Assembly (NCBI RefSeq): GCF_000020945.1
Contig: NC_011295.1
Span: 310,001 to 374,000 of the forward strand
Length of the DNA: 64,000 bases
Source: Coprothermobacter proteolyticus DSM 5265
GTDB lineage: Bacteria; Coprothermobacterota; Coprothermobacteria; Coprothermobacterales; Coprothermobacteraceae
Reading direction: 5' to 3'
Of the stretch, positions 33,084 to 41,226 are shown in pieces (the first letter of the stretch is position 1; each line of letters begins with the position of its first letter). A program made the position numbers and the translations under genes. A model generated the notes under the pieces. The model had not been told where the DNA came from. It was given only the letters and a program-made list of their open reading frames with translations, and made no database searches.

Positions 33084-34271
33084 TTGGCTCGGGTATATCT
33101 TGAGCATGTGTGGAAAAAGTTCGGCACTGTTGTAGCCGTGAAGGATTTAACACTGGAAGTCAAAGATGGTGAGTTTTTTGTCCTTTTAGGTCCCAGCGGT
33201 TGCGGAAAAACTACCACGCTCAGAATGATAGCTGGGTTAGAAGATGTAACTGAGGGAACCATCTACATCGGGGATCGTGTTGTTAACGATGTTCATCCTA
33301 AGGATCGCGATATTGCCATGGTGTTTCAAAACTATGCACTTTACCCGCACATGTCGGTATTTGATAACATAAGTTTTGGGCTGAAGCTCAGGGGTTTACC
33401 CAAGGAAGAAATTAAAGCCAGAGTCGATGAGGTAGCAGGATGGTTAGGCTTAAAGGAACTGCTTAACCGCAGGCCACGGGAACTTTCCGGTGGTCAAAGA
33501 CAAAGGGTGGCACTGGCAAGGGCTTTAGTGAGAAGGCCACAAGTTTTCCTCATGGACGAGCCGTTATCCAACCTTGATGCAAAACTAAGAACCCAAGCCA
33601 GAGGTGAACTACTCAGGTTGCACAAGGATTTTCCAACTACGACCATCTACGTTACTCACGACCAAGTGGAAGCAATGACTTTGGGTGATCGTGTGGCTGT
33701 GATGATGGAAGGTACTTTGCAGCAGGTGGATAGCCCACAAATGCTGTACCTTTATCCGGCGAACCAGTTTGTAGCTGGTTTTGTTGGCACGCCTCCTATG
33801 AACTTTCTTACCATGGACATTGTTACTGAAGAAGGTCAAATGTACTTGAAGCACAACGGGTTGAAAGTGCCTGTTACAGCAGACATGGCAGTTGGGCTCA
33901 AGGATTATCCCAAAAACAAAGTTTTGATGGGCATAAGACCTCAAGATGTTCATTTGGCTGACGAAGCCAGAATGATTGAGAATTCTGGCTGGGTTTTGCA
34001 CTGCATTAGTGATGTAGCAGAAAGACTAGGTACAGAAACATATGTACACTTCACCCTGGACGACTTTGAGCTGGTGGGACGCGTTTCTGCTGTGCGCACA
34101 GTTTCCATGGGCATGGAGTATGACATTTACATGGATATGACTGGTGCTCATCTGTTTGATCTGGATACCGGAGTACGAGTGTGCAGTGGCACTGCTCCAG
34201 AAAAAATGGAAACCAGGTTAGGACTGAAGGCAGAGCCACAGCTGAGAACGGCTGAGCAGTCTGAAGAGTAA
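33084..34271 (+). CDS. Sugar ABC transporter ATP-binding protein (UgpC/MsmK family)
   Basis: A protein of 395 residues. The ATPase domain has GPSGCGKTTTLRMIAGLE, the Q-loop VFQNYALYPHMSVFDNI, LSGGQRQRVALARALVR and LMDEPLSNLDAKLR, with the switch His in VTHDQ. A C-terminal TOBE/MOP regulatory region (about residues 235-370) with GIRPQDVHLAD follows. Such ATPases energise carbohydrate importers and one copy often serves several. No permease or binding protein is nearby, so it probably acts as a shared subunit. The start is TTG, fixed by AGAGGAGGT 8 bases upstream. Confidence 0.9.
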   Translation: MARVYLEHVWKKFGTVVAVKDLTLEVKDGEFFVLLGPSGCGKTTTLRMIAGLEDVTEGTIYIGDRVVNDVHPKDRDIAMVFQNYALYPHMSVFDNISFGLKLRGLPKEEIKARVDEVAGWLGLKELLNRRPRELSGGQRQRVALARALVRRPQVFLMDEPLSNLDAKLRTQARGELLRLHKDFPTTTIYVTHDQVEAMTLGDRVAVMMEGTLQQVDSPQMLYLYPANQFVAGFVGTPPMNFLTMDIVTEEGQMYLKHNGLKVPVTADMAVGLKDYPKNKVLMGIRPQDVHLADEARMIENSGWVLHCISDVAERLGTETYVHFTLDDFELVGRVSAVRTVSMGMEYDIYMDMTGAHLFDLDTGVRVCSGTAPEKMETRLGLKAEPQLRTAEQSEE

Positions 34272-34335
34272 GAAAAGGAACAGAGCATTCTTTTATTGAG
34301 CAGTAGGGAAATAACATTTTTACATCTGTATAGTC

Positions 34336-35715
34336 ATGGAGAAAAAAGAAGAGAGAGTGTCAAAGCGTAGTAAAAAAACTAATGAAAAGCCAGTAGTCTT
34401 GGTGGCTGACGATGAGCCTTCCATAAGGGAACTGGTTCAAACTGTTCTTTCTCAGCAGTCTTTGGAAGTGGTTACCGCATCGGATGGTGAAGAAGCACTT
34501 AAGGTCTCAGAAGCTCAGGTTGTTGACTGCGCATTAGTGGATATTCGCATGCCTAAAGTGGATGGCTTGGCTGTTCTTGAACAACTGGTATTGAAAAATA
34601 TTCCTGTAATTGTTATAACTGCTTACGGAACTTCCGACGTCACCATTGAAGCTATGCGCAGAGGTGCCTACGATTTTATAACCAAACCCTTCGACATCGA
34701 CGACTTGGCGGAAAAGGTACGCAAAGCACTGGACTACTCCAAAACCACTGAAGTGTTACCCATAAAGGGCAGTAAAGAGACATCATCATTAATGGTGGGC
34801 ATGTCAGCTGCCATGCAGGAAGTGTATAAACTCATTGGACGTGTAGCTTCTACCGATGTAACGGTGCTCATAACTGGTGAATCGGGTACCGGAAAGGAAT
34901 TGGTCAGTAGGGCAATCCACTACAACTCACCCAGAAACAAGGGTCCCTTTGTGGTTGTGAACTGTGCTGCCATTCCCGAAGATCTGTTGGAAAGTGAACT
35001 GTTTGGTTACGAAAAGGGTGCCTTTACTGGTGCTGATGAACGCAAGATAGGTAAGTTCGAGCTGGCAAACCACGGTACCATTCTTCTCGATGAAATCGGT
35101 GATATGAGCCCCATGCTTCAAGCAAAGATCCTTCGTGTGCTTCAGGAGCACGTCATTGAGCGTATCGGTGGAACCAGGTCCATACCAGTAGATGTCAGAG
35201 TTTTGGCAGCTACTAACAAAGATCTGCAGAGTTTAGTAAAAAGTGGGAGTTTCAGAGAAGATCTTTATTTCCGGCTGAATGTGGTTCAAATACAGCTGCC
35301 TCCACTACGAGAGCGAAAAGAAGACATACCGCTGCTGGCTGATCATTTCATTAAGAAATACGCAGCGGAAACGAGCAAGGAGGTTACTGGAGTTACCCCG
35401 GAAGTCATGGCGGCATTAATGGCCTATGACTACCCCGGAAATGTAAGGGAGCTAGAGAACATCATAGCTCGTGCCGTTGCTTTGTGTTCAGGTAAAGTGC
35501 TCACCCTTGACGTGCTTCCACCTCAGGTTGTTGAACCAAAGCCCGCCTTGAGGCCTTTAAAAGAGGTTCTGTTGGAAGCCGAGCGTAGAGCTTTCAGGCA
35601 GGCGGTTGCCGTGGCAGGCTTAGACCCACAGGCAGTAGCAGATTTGCTGCAGGTGGACCTGGATTATGCAAAGAAGCGGTTGAAGGAGTGGTTTTCCAGT
35701 GTGGGCAGTAATTGA
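34336..35715 (+). CDS. NtrC-family sigma-54 activator with receiver domain
   Basis: A protein of 459 residues. The receiver domain (about 20-135) has the Asp pair DDE, phosphoacceptor Asp in LVDIRMP (about residue 72) and Lys in ITKPF. The AAA+ domain (about 150-390) has GESGTGKELVSRAIH, the sigma-54 contact loop GAFTGA, and the second-site LLDEIGDMS. A short Fis-like helix-turn-helix follows at the end. It should activate sigma-54 promoters after phosphorylation. No histidine kinase or rpoN is in the window. It overlaps the glycosylphosphotransferase gene by 17 bases, so it may control surface polysaccharide. TATAGT lies directly before the ATG, and no SD is clear. Confidence 0.93.
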   Translation: MEKKEERVSKRSKKTNEKPVVLVADDEPSIRELVQTVLSQQSLEVVTASDGEEALKVSEAQVVDCALVDIRMPKVDGLAVLEQLVLKNIPVIVITAYGTSDVTIEAMRRGAYDFITKPFDIDDLAEKVRKALDYSKTTEVLPIKGSKETSSLMVGMSAAMQEVYKLIGRVASTDVTVLITGESGTGKELVSRAIHYNSPRNKGPFVVVNCAAIPEDLLESELFGYEKGAFTGADERKIGKFELANHGTILLDEIGDMSPMLQAKILRVLQEHVIERIGGTRSIPVDVRVLAATNKDLQSLVKSGSFREDLYFRLNVVQIQLPPLRERKEDIPLLADHFIKKYAAETSKEVTGVTPEVMAALMAYDYPGNVRELENIIARAVALCSGKVLTLDVLPPQVVEPKPALRPLKEVLLEAERRAFRQAVAVAGLDPQAVADLLQVDLDYAKKRLKEWFSSVGSN

Positions 35716-36904
35716 CCTCTTGGTTTTTCTTTCGTCCTATGCTTTAGCTTCTTTGACGAAATTTGGCTTTCCCATACCTCCCGAAAACCTTGAGTCCATG
35801 TTGATTGTTCTCCCTTGGTCTGCCTTAATATTTCTGTTTCTCATGTATTACCTAGATGCCTATGCCACCTATACCAGATCATTTGAAGACATAGCTTGGG
35901 CTACTGTTATTTCCATTGCGGGTGCCAGCCTTGCTTCCTTGGTGCTGTCTTTCTGGCTAAGGGCTTTTGCGTTTCCAAGAAGTGTTATCCTTTACGCACT
36001 CCTGTATCAGCTACTGCTCTTTTTCCTTATTACTTGGCTTAAGGTTCGGTTCATATCTAAGGAGCCTTTTCCCAGTGTGTTCGTAAAAGGGGTTGATGAA
36101 AGTATTGCTTCACTGCTTTCTAGCAATAGAGCTCAGTCCATTGATGAAGCCCAAGCCATTGTCATAGCTGGTTTAGATTTGGTGGAGGAGCTGAAGAAAG
36201 GTATTGAGCATGGTAAACCAGTTATTATTGATCCTACGGTGGAGCAAATGGCTCTTCTCAACGGTCTTATGGTATCCTTCGATGACCATCCTTTTATCCT
36301 TATCCATTCGTGGGTTTTTGATCGAGTACAGGTTTTCTTAAAAAGAGTAGTGGATATTATTATCGGGCTTTTAGGGAGTGCCATAACAGTGATTCTTTTG
36401 CCTTTTATTGCCTTAGCCATTTTCATCGACAGCCCTGGCCCCATTTTTTACACCCAGCAGCGCCTGGGTCAAGGCGGAAGGTCCTTCAAAGTAATAAAGT
36501 TTAGAACCATGATACCTGATGCGGAAAAGTACACAGGTCCGGTGTTGGCTAGTGAAGATGATCCAAGGATTACAAGGGTTGGAAGATTCCTAAGAAAGAC
36601 GCGTCTAGATGAGCTTCCTCAATTCTTCAATGTGCTTGTGGGTGATATGTCTGTGGTAGGTCCGAGGCCTGAAAGGCCTGAGTTCTATGAAAAGGCTTTA
36701 GATGAGGTTGAGGACTTTAGGTTACGCTTAATTGTGAAGCCAGGGCTTACAGGCTACGCTCAGGTATATGCCAGCTACAGCGTCGATTTCAAGCACAAGT
36801 TTTTCTTTGACCTGTTTTACATAACCAGTCCCAATGTGCTTTCCACTGACATTAAAATACTGCTTCTTACTGTCAAATCGGTACTCAAACGAGAAGGCAC
36901 TTAA
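35699..36904 (+). CDS. Polyprenyl glycosylphosphotransferase (WbaP/EPS sugar transferase family)
   Basis: A protein of 401 residues. Four N-terminal membrane helices (about residues 1-115), a soluble linker and a fifth membrane segment (about 210-235) come first. The catalytic PHPT domain follows: DSPGPIFYTQQRLGQGG, FKVIKFRTM, RVGRFLRKTRLDELPQFFNVL, DMSVVGPRPERPEF and KPGLTGYAQV. It transfers a sugar-1-phosphate onto undecaprenyl phosphate to start exopolysaccharide or glycan synthesis. No other glycan genes follow. The GTG start lies within the end of the regulator gene. Confidence 0.92.
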   Translation: MWAVIDLLVFLSSYALASLTKFGFPIPPENLESMLIVLPWSALIFLFLMYYLDAYATYTRSFEDIAWATVISIAGASLASLVLSFWLRAFAFPRSVILYALLYQLLLFFLITWLKVRFISKEPFPSVFVKGVDESIASLLSSNRAQSIDEAQAIVIAGLDLVEELKKGIEHGKPVIIDPTVEQMALLNGLMVSFDDHPFILIHSWVFDRVQVFLKRVVDIIIGLLGSAITVILLPFIALAIFIDSPGPIFYTQQRLGQGGRSFKVIKFRTMIPDAEKYTGPVLASEDDPRITRVGRFLRKTRLDELPQFFNVLVGDMSVVGPRPERPEFYEKALDEVEDFRLRLIVKPGLTGYAQVYASYSVDFKHKFFFDLFYITSPNVLSTDIKILLLTVKSVLKREGT

Positions 36905-36916
36905 GGGGATGCATAT

Positions 36917-36950
36917 AAAAAAGAGGGGGCCCTTGTATATGTGGGTCCCC
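36917..36950 (-). terminator. Terminator after the HU gene
   Basis: GGGGACCC (36950-36943) and GGGCCCCC (36932-36925) pair on the minus strand around a 10-base loop, with one G-T, followed by TCTTTTTT. Only weak T content follows on the plus strand, so its main direction serves HU. Confidence 0.7.
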
Positions 36951-36980
36951 TGTTAATTCTCTTCCTCTTGTTAGCTTTCT

Positions 36981-37244
36981 TTAGTCACGAAGCTCTTTAC
37001 CGGGTTTGAATACCACGGTCTTCTTGGCTGGAATGTCGATGGGTTCACGGGTCTTTGGGTTGACGCCTTTTCTGGCTTTTCTTTCGCGCAGCATAAACTT
37101 ACCAAAGCCCACCAAAACTACTGGTTCACCGCTCTTCACGGTTTCCGTGACCACATCCATGAAAGCGTTCAAAAACAGTTCTGCATCTTTCTTCTTCATT
37201 CCGGTCCTCTCTGCTAAAGCATCTACCAATTCTGGTTTTGTCAT
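36981..37244 (-). CDS. hup: DNA-binding protein HU
   Basis: A protein of 87 residues with the full HU/IHF fold: TKPELVDALAERTGMKKKDAE, VGFGKF (VxLxGFGxF motif) and the DNA-binding arm RKARKGVNPKTREPIDIPA. It bends and packages DNA. The start is the ATG with AGGAGGTG 8 bases upstream; the frame is open for 12 codons before it. It has its own promoter and terminator and is therefore monocistronic. Confidence 0.96.
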   Translation of the reverse strand: MTKPELVDALAERTGMKKKDAELFLNAFMDVVTETVKSGEPVVLVGFGKFMLRERKARKGVNPKTREPIDIPAKKTVVFKPGKELRD

Positions 37245-37264
37245 TTTTGTCCACCTCCTGGTTT

Positions 37265-37326
37265 TTAGAGGGTTATGCACTACACCCTCTAAGCGTATTA
37301 TATACCACAGTTTCCCCCATAGTCAA
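37265..37326 (-). promoter_or_regulatory. HU promoter and 5'-terminal mRNA hairpin
   Basis: On the minus strand TTGACT (37326-37321), 18 bases, then TATAAT (37302-37297). The predicted start near 37290 falls in a perfect 9-10-9 inverted repeat (TTAGAGGGT/ACCCTCTAA, 37292-37265), so the mRNA would begin with a hairpin and then carry the SD site about 14 bases further on. Confidence 0.65.
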
Positions 37327-37356
37327 TAGATGTGGTTATAACAGCGATATGAGGGG

Positions 37357-37374
37357 GCTGTGGATAACCACAGC
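37357..37374. repeat. Inverted repeat GCTGTGG-ATAA-CCACAGC with a consensus DnaA box
   Basis: A perfect 7-4-7 inverted repeat. Bases 37359-37367 read as TTATCCACA on the minus strand, a perfect DnaA box. ATAACCACA, a weaker match, overlaps it on the plus strand, and its complement occurs again at 37331-37339. The site lies between the HU promoter and yhaM. Confidence 0.45.
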
Positions 37375-37396
37375 GTTTACAGGCTTTGTAGTGATA

Positions 37397-38365
37397 TCAG
37401 TTAGAATCCTCGTCCAAAACAAATATGGCTGCATCTAAGGGTTCGCTGTAGTGCGACCATTTTAGCCCTTTAGCCTTGGTTTCACGGTAAATCTTCTGAG
37501 CATGGTCTAAATATGCATCTGTGCGATCCGCCATGGCTACCAGCAAAGCTTCCAATGTTTTTGGCTTAACTGGTGAACCCCATTCTTTCTCTCCGTGGTG
37601 GCTTAGCACAATGTGAAGCAGTGCTTGTTTCAAGGATTCATCTAAGCCTAAGTCATCCATGAATTTTGCCAACATAAGCGAGCCGTGAACCACATGCCCC
37701 AGCAGTTTGCCGTTGTCGGTGTAATCGCCCCCTGGTATACTCATTTCTTCCACTTTGCCAATATCGTGCAAAAGTGCTCCTGTGAGAGCCAGGTCTCTGT
37801 TTACGTCAGGATAAAACCTTGAAAGATCACTAACCATTTCAGCTACGTGAACAGAGTGCTCCAAAAGTCCACCAATGCGCGCGTGGTGAATACTCTTGGC
37901 TGCTGGTTTCTTTATAAATTGGTCCCAAAGTTTCTCAAACAGTACGTACTCCAACAGTAGTTTCATTTCAGTGTTTTCTACGCTTTCAACTAAGCTTCTT
38001 AGTTCTGCTTTTAATTGTTCTAGGTTTTCCACGCTGGGATAGAGTAGTGCCAAAGTCTTCTCGTCGATAACAGATAGATCCACTTGTTCTATGTGAGAGA
38101 CATACATGGTGACTTCAGAGTTGAATTCGCCAATATTACCTGTGCAGCAGACTAGTTGGCCGTTCTCAATGTTTATCATGCCGTTGTCATTGAGCTCCAT
38201 GAAGCCCCTAATGCTTCCTTTAGCATCAGAAAGCACCAAGTTTGCGTAGTGGCTGCCGTCTTTCTTTTTTGAGCCGTAAGTTTTTTGTTGCAGGACAAAG
38301 AGTTCTTTGACGTTGGTCATTCCCGGTTTCAACTCAATTGAAAAGATCCTCTTTACGTATTCCAT
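37397..38365 (-). CDS. 3'-5' exoribonuclease YhaM family (OB fold plus HD domain)
   Basis: A protein of 322 residues. An N-terminal OB-fold region (about 10-95, with GSHYANLVLSDAKGSIRGF) is followed by an HD phosphohydrolase domain: HHARIGGLLEHSVHVAEM, LTGALLHDIGKVEE (HD pair), HGSLML and VLSHHGEKEWGSPVKPKTLEALLV. This order and size match YhaM, which trims RNA and DNA 3' ends with a divalent metal. It is the last gene of a minus-strand set with the aldolase-like gene (4-base gap) and udk. Confidence 0.88.
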   Translation of the reverse strand: MEYVKRIFSIELKPGMTNVKELFVLQQKTYGSKKKDGSHYANLVLSDAKGSIRGFMELNDNGMINIENGQLVCCTGNIGEFNSEVTMYVSHIEQVDLSVIDEKTLALLYPSVENLEQLKAELRSLVESVENTEMKLLLEYVLFEKLWDQFIKKPAAKSIHHARIGGLLEHSVHVAEMVSDLSRFYPDVNRDLALTGALLHDIGKVEEMSIPGGDYTDNGKLLGHVVHGSLMLAKFMDDLGLDESLKQALLHIVLSHHGEKEWGSPVKPKTLEALLVAMADRTDAYLDHAQKIYRETKAKGLKWSHYSEPLDAAIFVLDEDSN

Positions 38366-38369
38366 ATCT

Positions 38370-38924
38370 CTAATGTCCTACGATGCTCTTAAATGTGATT
38401 CGTTCAGCCAATTCTTCCAGCTGTTGCAACCGGAAGAACACTTCCCACAAACTCTCTCCAGCCAATAGGAGGCCAAAATCAGTGGTTACTAAAGCCACCC
38501 CCACGTCAAAGATGTCCTTTATTTGCTCAATGAGCTGTTTCCTATCCAAAGGTGGTGCGGCGATGATCTGAAGATCTTGAAATAACATGCCTGGTTCAAC
38601 GTTTTCTGCCATGGGTACTCGTCCCAAAGCTAGATTCACGAGGCTAATAGGATAGGAGTGAATTAGTGCTTTCACGTTGTCCCAATGTCTGTAAATGTCT
38701 AGGTGAACCAAAATTTCTTCCTCAGGATTACCTCTTAGCACTTCACCACTGGGTTCTATCTCCAGTAAATCCTCTTCGGTAACAAATGGGTCTTTCTTAC
38801 CCACTACTGCCAGTATGTTGCCGTTTTCCAACTTTATCGATATGGTGGTATGGCCGTCACTAGCCAGCATGCTCGTGTTAATGGCGCGGACAGCCGCCAA
38901 AAGTTCTTCTTCCACTTTGTTCAT
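38370..38924 (-). CDS. Class II aldolase/adducin-like protein lacking metal ligands
   Basis: A protein of 184 residues with the order of the class II aldolase fold: DGHTTISIKLENGNILAVV, an EPSGEVLRGNPEEEILVHLDIYRHWDNVKALIH core and a C-terminal VTTDFGLLLAGESLWEVFFRLQQLEELAE helix. Active members bind zinc through an H-x-H motif and a third His before Gly. Here these read HSY and DFG, so two of three ligands are missing while the Glu region remains. It is probably not a zinc aldolase; function unknown. It overlaps udk by 4 bases. Confidence 0.6.
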   Translation of the reverse strand: MNKVEEELLAAVRAINTSMLASDGHTTISIKLENGNILAVVGKKDPFVTEEDLLEIEPSGEVLRGNPEEEILVHLDIYRHWDNVKALIHSYPISLVNLALGRVPMAENVEPGMLFQDLQIIAAPPLDRKQLIEQIKDIFDVGVALVTTDFGLLLAGESLWEVFFRLQQLEELAERITFKSIVGH

Positions 38925-39610
38925 ATGTCTCCTTCCTCCCCTAATACAGAGGAATCATTGTCACTCTTGTAGCTTTTATCATCATAAAGTTCTTGCAGAA
39001 GCACTTGTATTTTAGCTTTAATTATGTCCATGGCAACCATGTTCTTTCCACCTTCTGGGACGATGATATCAGCAAATCTCTTCGTTGGTTCCACAAACTG
39101 GATGTGCATGGGACGTACTGTTTCCAAGTACTGCTTAATAACAGAGTCCAGTGTGCGACCTCGTTTTTCCACATCGCGTTTTAGTCTTCTCAGTATTCTC
39201 ACGTCAGCATCGGTATCCACGTAGATTTTTATATCGAACAAATTCCTAATGCGTTCATCGTAAAACAACAGAATGCCTTCTACTATGATCACAGGCCTGG
39301 GCACTACAATCTCGTAATTACCCGTTCTTCCGTAAAGTTCAAAGGAATATTCTGGTACTTTTATGGACTCTCCTTGGATTAGCATCTGCAAGTGTTTATA
39401 AAGTAAATCAAAGTCGAAAGCATTGGGGTGGTCATAATTTAACTTCCGACGTTCTTCCAAGCTCAGATCCGGGAAATCTCTGTAATAAGAGTCCATGCTG
39501 AGCATGGTCACCTGGTCTTTCGGGACAATGTCATGTAAGGTTTTTGCAACTGTGGTCTTACCTGAACCTGTTCCGCCAGCTATACCAAGAAGAAGGTACT
39601 TTTTCTGCAC
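38921..39610 (-). CDS. udk: Uridine kinase
   Basis: A protein of 229 residues. Walker A is GGTGSGKTTVAK, with MDSYYRDFPDLSLEERRKLNYDHPNAFDFDLL (described here as the substrate region, residues about 40-72), VIIVEGILLF and D-x-D-A-D-V-R-I-L-R-R-L-x-R-D. It phosphorylates uridine and cytidine for salvage. The GTG start lies 6 bases after a perfect TATAAT (39622-39617) and has no SD site, so the mRNA is probably leaderless. It heads the minus-strand operon with the aldolase-like gene and yhaM. Confidence 0.94.
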   Translation of the reverse strand: MQKKYLLLGIAGGTGSGKTTVAKTLHDIVPKDQVTMLSMDSYYRDFPDLSLEERRKLNYDHPNAFDFDLLYKHLQMLIQGESIKVPEYSFELYGRTGNYEIVVPRPVIIVEGILLFYDERIRNLFDIKIYVDTDADVRILRRLKRDVEKRGRTLDSVIKQYLETVRPMHIQFVEPTKRFADIIVPEGGKNMVAMDIIKAKIQVLLQELYDDKSYKSDNDSSVLGEEGDI

Positions 39611-39696
39611 AAGAGAATTATAGCAAACTCCACGTGAGTGGTTTACTTCAATAGAATGTTAAACTATATTTGTTTGTAAATGAAGGAGGCGCATGT

Positions 39697-41103
39697 GTGG
39701 TGAATTTTGAAGAGCTCATGATTAACTGGAAGAACGGACACTTGAAAGTTGATGAAACCACGCTCTCAGAGATCGAATCCTTTGCCAAGGATTACATGCA
39801 GTTTATGGCTGTGGCAAAAACAGAACGTGAAACTGTTACACAGTCCATAAAGGAAGCCCGAGAAAAGGGTTTCCGCAATTTAGATGAACTGGAAGGCTCT
39901 TGGAGACCAGGAGAGAAGGTATATTTTGAAAACCGTAAAAAGAGTGTGGTTTTTGCTGTACTAGGTCAGAAGCCTGCTACTGAGGGCGTGAACATTGTAG
40001 TGGCACACGTAGACGCACCTAGGCTGGATCTTAAGCCCAGGCCACTAAAAGAAGATGAGCAGATCGCCATTCTAGAAACACATTACTACGGCGGCATAAA
40101 GAACTTCCATTGGGTTTCTACGCCTTTGGCTTTACACGGTGTGGTAGTTAAAACAGATGGTACTGTGGTGGAAATTGCTGTGGGAGACAAGGATGAAGAC
40201 CCCGTCTTGGTAATTCCGGACATATTGCCTCACTTAGGTAGAAAGATTCAAATGTCTAAGACCATGGATGAAGCCATACCAGGCGAATCCTTAGATGTTG
40301 TGATTGGTTCTGTTCCTCTTAAGGATGAGGAAAAGGAACCCGTTAAGAAATTCATCCTAAAGCTACTTAACGACACTTACGGTATTACTGAAGCCGATTT
40401 TCTGTCAGCTGAGTTAGAGGTAGTACCTGCATTGAAACCTCGAGAAGTAGGTTTGGACAGAGCACTCATTGGTGCTTATGCTCAAGACGATCGCGTGTGT
40501 GGTTACACGGCGTTTCGTGCTTTATTGGATCTAGCAGAAGTACCTGAGAAGACAGCCGTGGTGATCTTGGCTGACAAAGAAGAAGTGGGATCCATGGGAA
40601 ACACGGGTATGAGATCTGCTTTCATCGATAAGTTCCTTTCCAAACTCATTGCACTGACCAAACCCTCGTTTAGTCCATTGGATCTTTACGAAGCTTGGAA
40701 CCGCACAAAGGTGCTATCAGCTGACGTAACCGCTGCTGTAGATCCCATTTGGAAAAGTGTTCATGAGATGCAGAATGCTGCAAGGATGCACTATGGACCA
40801 GTTCTGACCAAGTACACGGGTAGCAGGGGTAAAGGCGGAGCCAACGATGCTCATGCTGAGTTCCTTGCTCAAGTTCGGGAAGCCTTTGACAAAGAGGGCG
40901 TTATTTGGCAAATGGCGGAACTTGGGAAAGTTGATGAAGGCGGTGGCGGAACGGTGGCTCTATTCATGGCTGATAGGGGAGCTGACGTAGTGGACATCGG
41001 TGTGGCTCTGTGGGGCATGCACTCTCTGTTTGAGGTTTCCAGTAAACTAGATGTCTATTACGCTTACAAGGCAAACCAAGCATTCTTCAAACATTTGAAG
41101 TAA
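39697..41103 (+). CDS. M18 family aminopeptidase
   Basis: A metallo-aminopeptidase of 468 residues of the aspartyl aminopeptidase/LAP4 family. Metal-site motifs are VVAHVDAPRLDLKPRPL (about residue 104), HYYGGIKNFHW, LADKEEVGSMGNTGMRS (catalytic Glu pair, about residue 290) and ALWGMHSLFEVSSKLD (His near the end). It trims acidic or neutral N-terminal residues from peptides and fits a peptide-fermenting life. The GTG start follows GGAGG by 7 bases. The gene has its own terminator and is likely monocistronic. Confidence 0.92.
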   Translation: MVNFEELMINWKNGHLKVDETTLSEIESFAKDYMQFMAVAKTERETVTQSIKEAREKGFRNLDELEGSWRPGEKVYFENRKKSVVFAVLGQKPATEGVNIVVAHVDAPRLDLKPRPLKEDEQIAILETHYYGGIKNFHWVSTPLALHGVVVKTDGTVVEIAVGDKDEDPVLVIPDILPHLGRKIQMSKTMDEAIPGESLDVVIGSVPLKDEEKEPVKKFILKLLNDTYGITEADFLSAELEVVPALKPREVGLDRALIGAYAQDDRVCGYTAFRALLDLAEVPEKTAVVILADKEEVGSMGNTGMRSAFIDKFLSKLIALTKPSFSPLDLYEAWNRTKVLSADVTAAVDPIWKSVHEMQNAARMHYGPVLTKYTGSRGKGGANDAHAEFLAQVREAFDKEGVIWQMAELGKVDEGGGGTVALFMADRGADVVDIGVALWGMHSLFEVSSKLDVYYAYKANQAFFKHLK

Positions 41104-41154
41104 AACCACTAGCAATAGTGCTTTCCCGGCAGTGAGAGCATGTGAAAGAAGAGA

Positions 41155-41184
41155 GGAGGGGACCTGTGGTCCCCTCCTTTGTTA
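41155..41184. terminator. Bidirectional terminator between the M18 gene and marR
   Basis: GGAGGGGACC and GGTCCCCTCC form a perfect 10-pair stem with a 3-base loop (41155-41164, 41168-41177), followed by TTTGTTATTC on the plus strand and by TCTCTTCTTT on the minus strand. Both convergent genes can use it. Confidence 0.75.
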
Positions 41185-41226
41185 TTCATGTGTGCGTTTG
41201 CTATTCTTTACTTGTCTTTATACAAC

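Noticed and set aside
36917-36950. Terminator of the plus-strand glycosylphosphotransferase gene
   Set aside because: The T-run lies on the minus-strand side (TCTTTTTT); on the plus strand the stem is followed by TGTTAATTCT, so it mainly serves HU.
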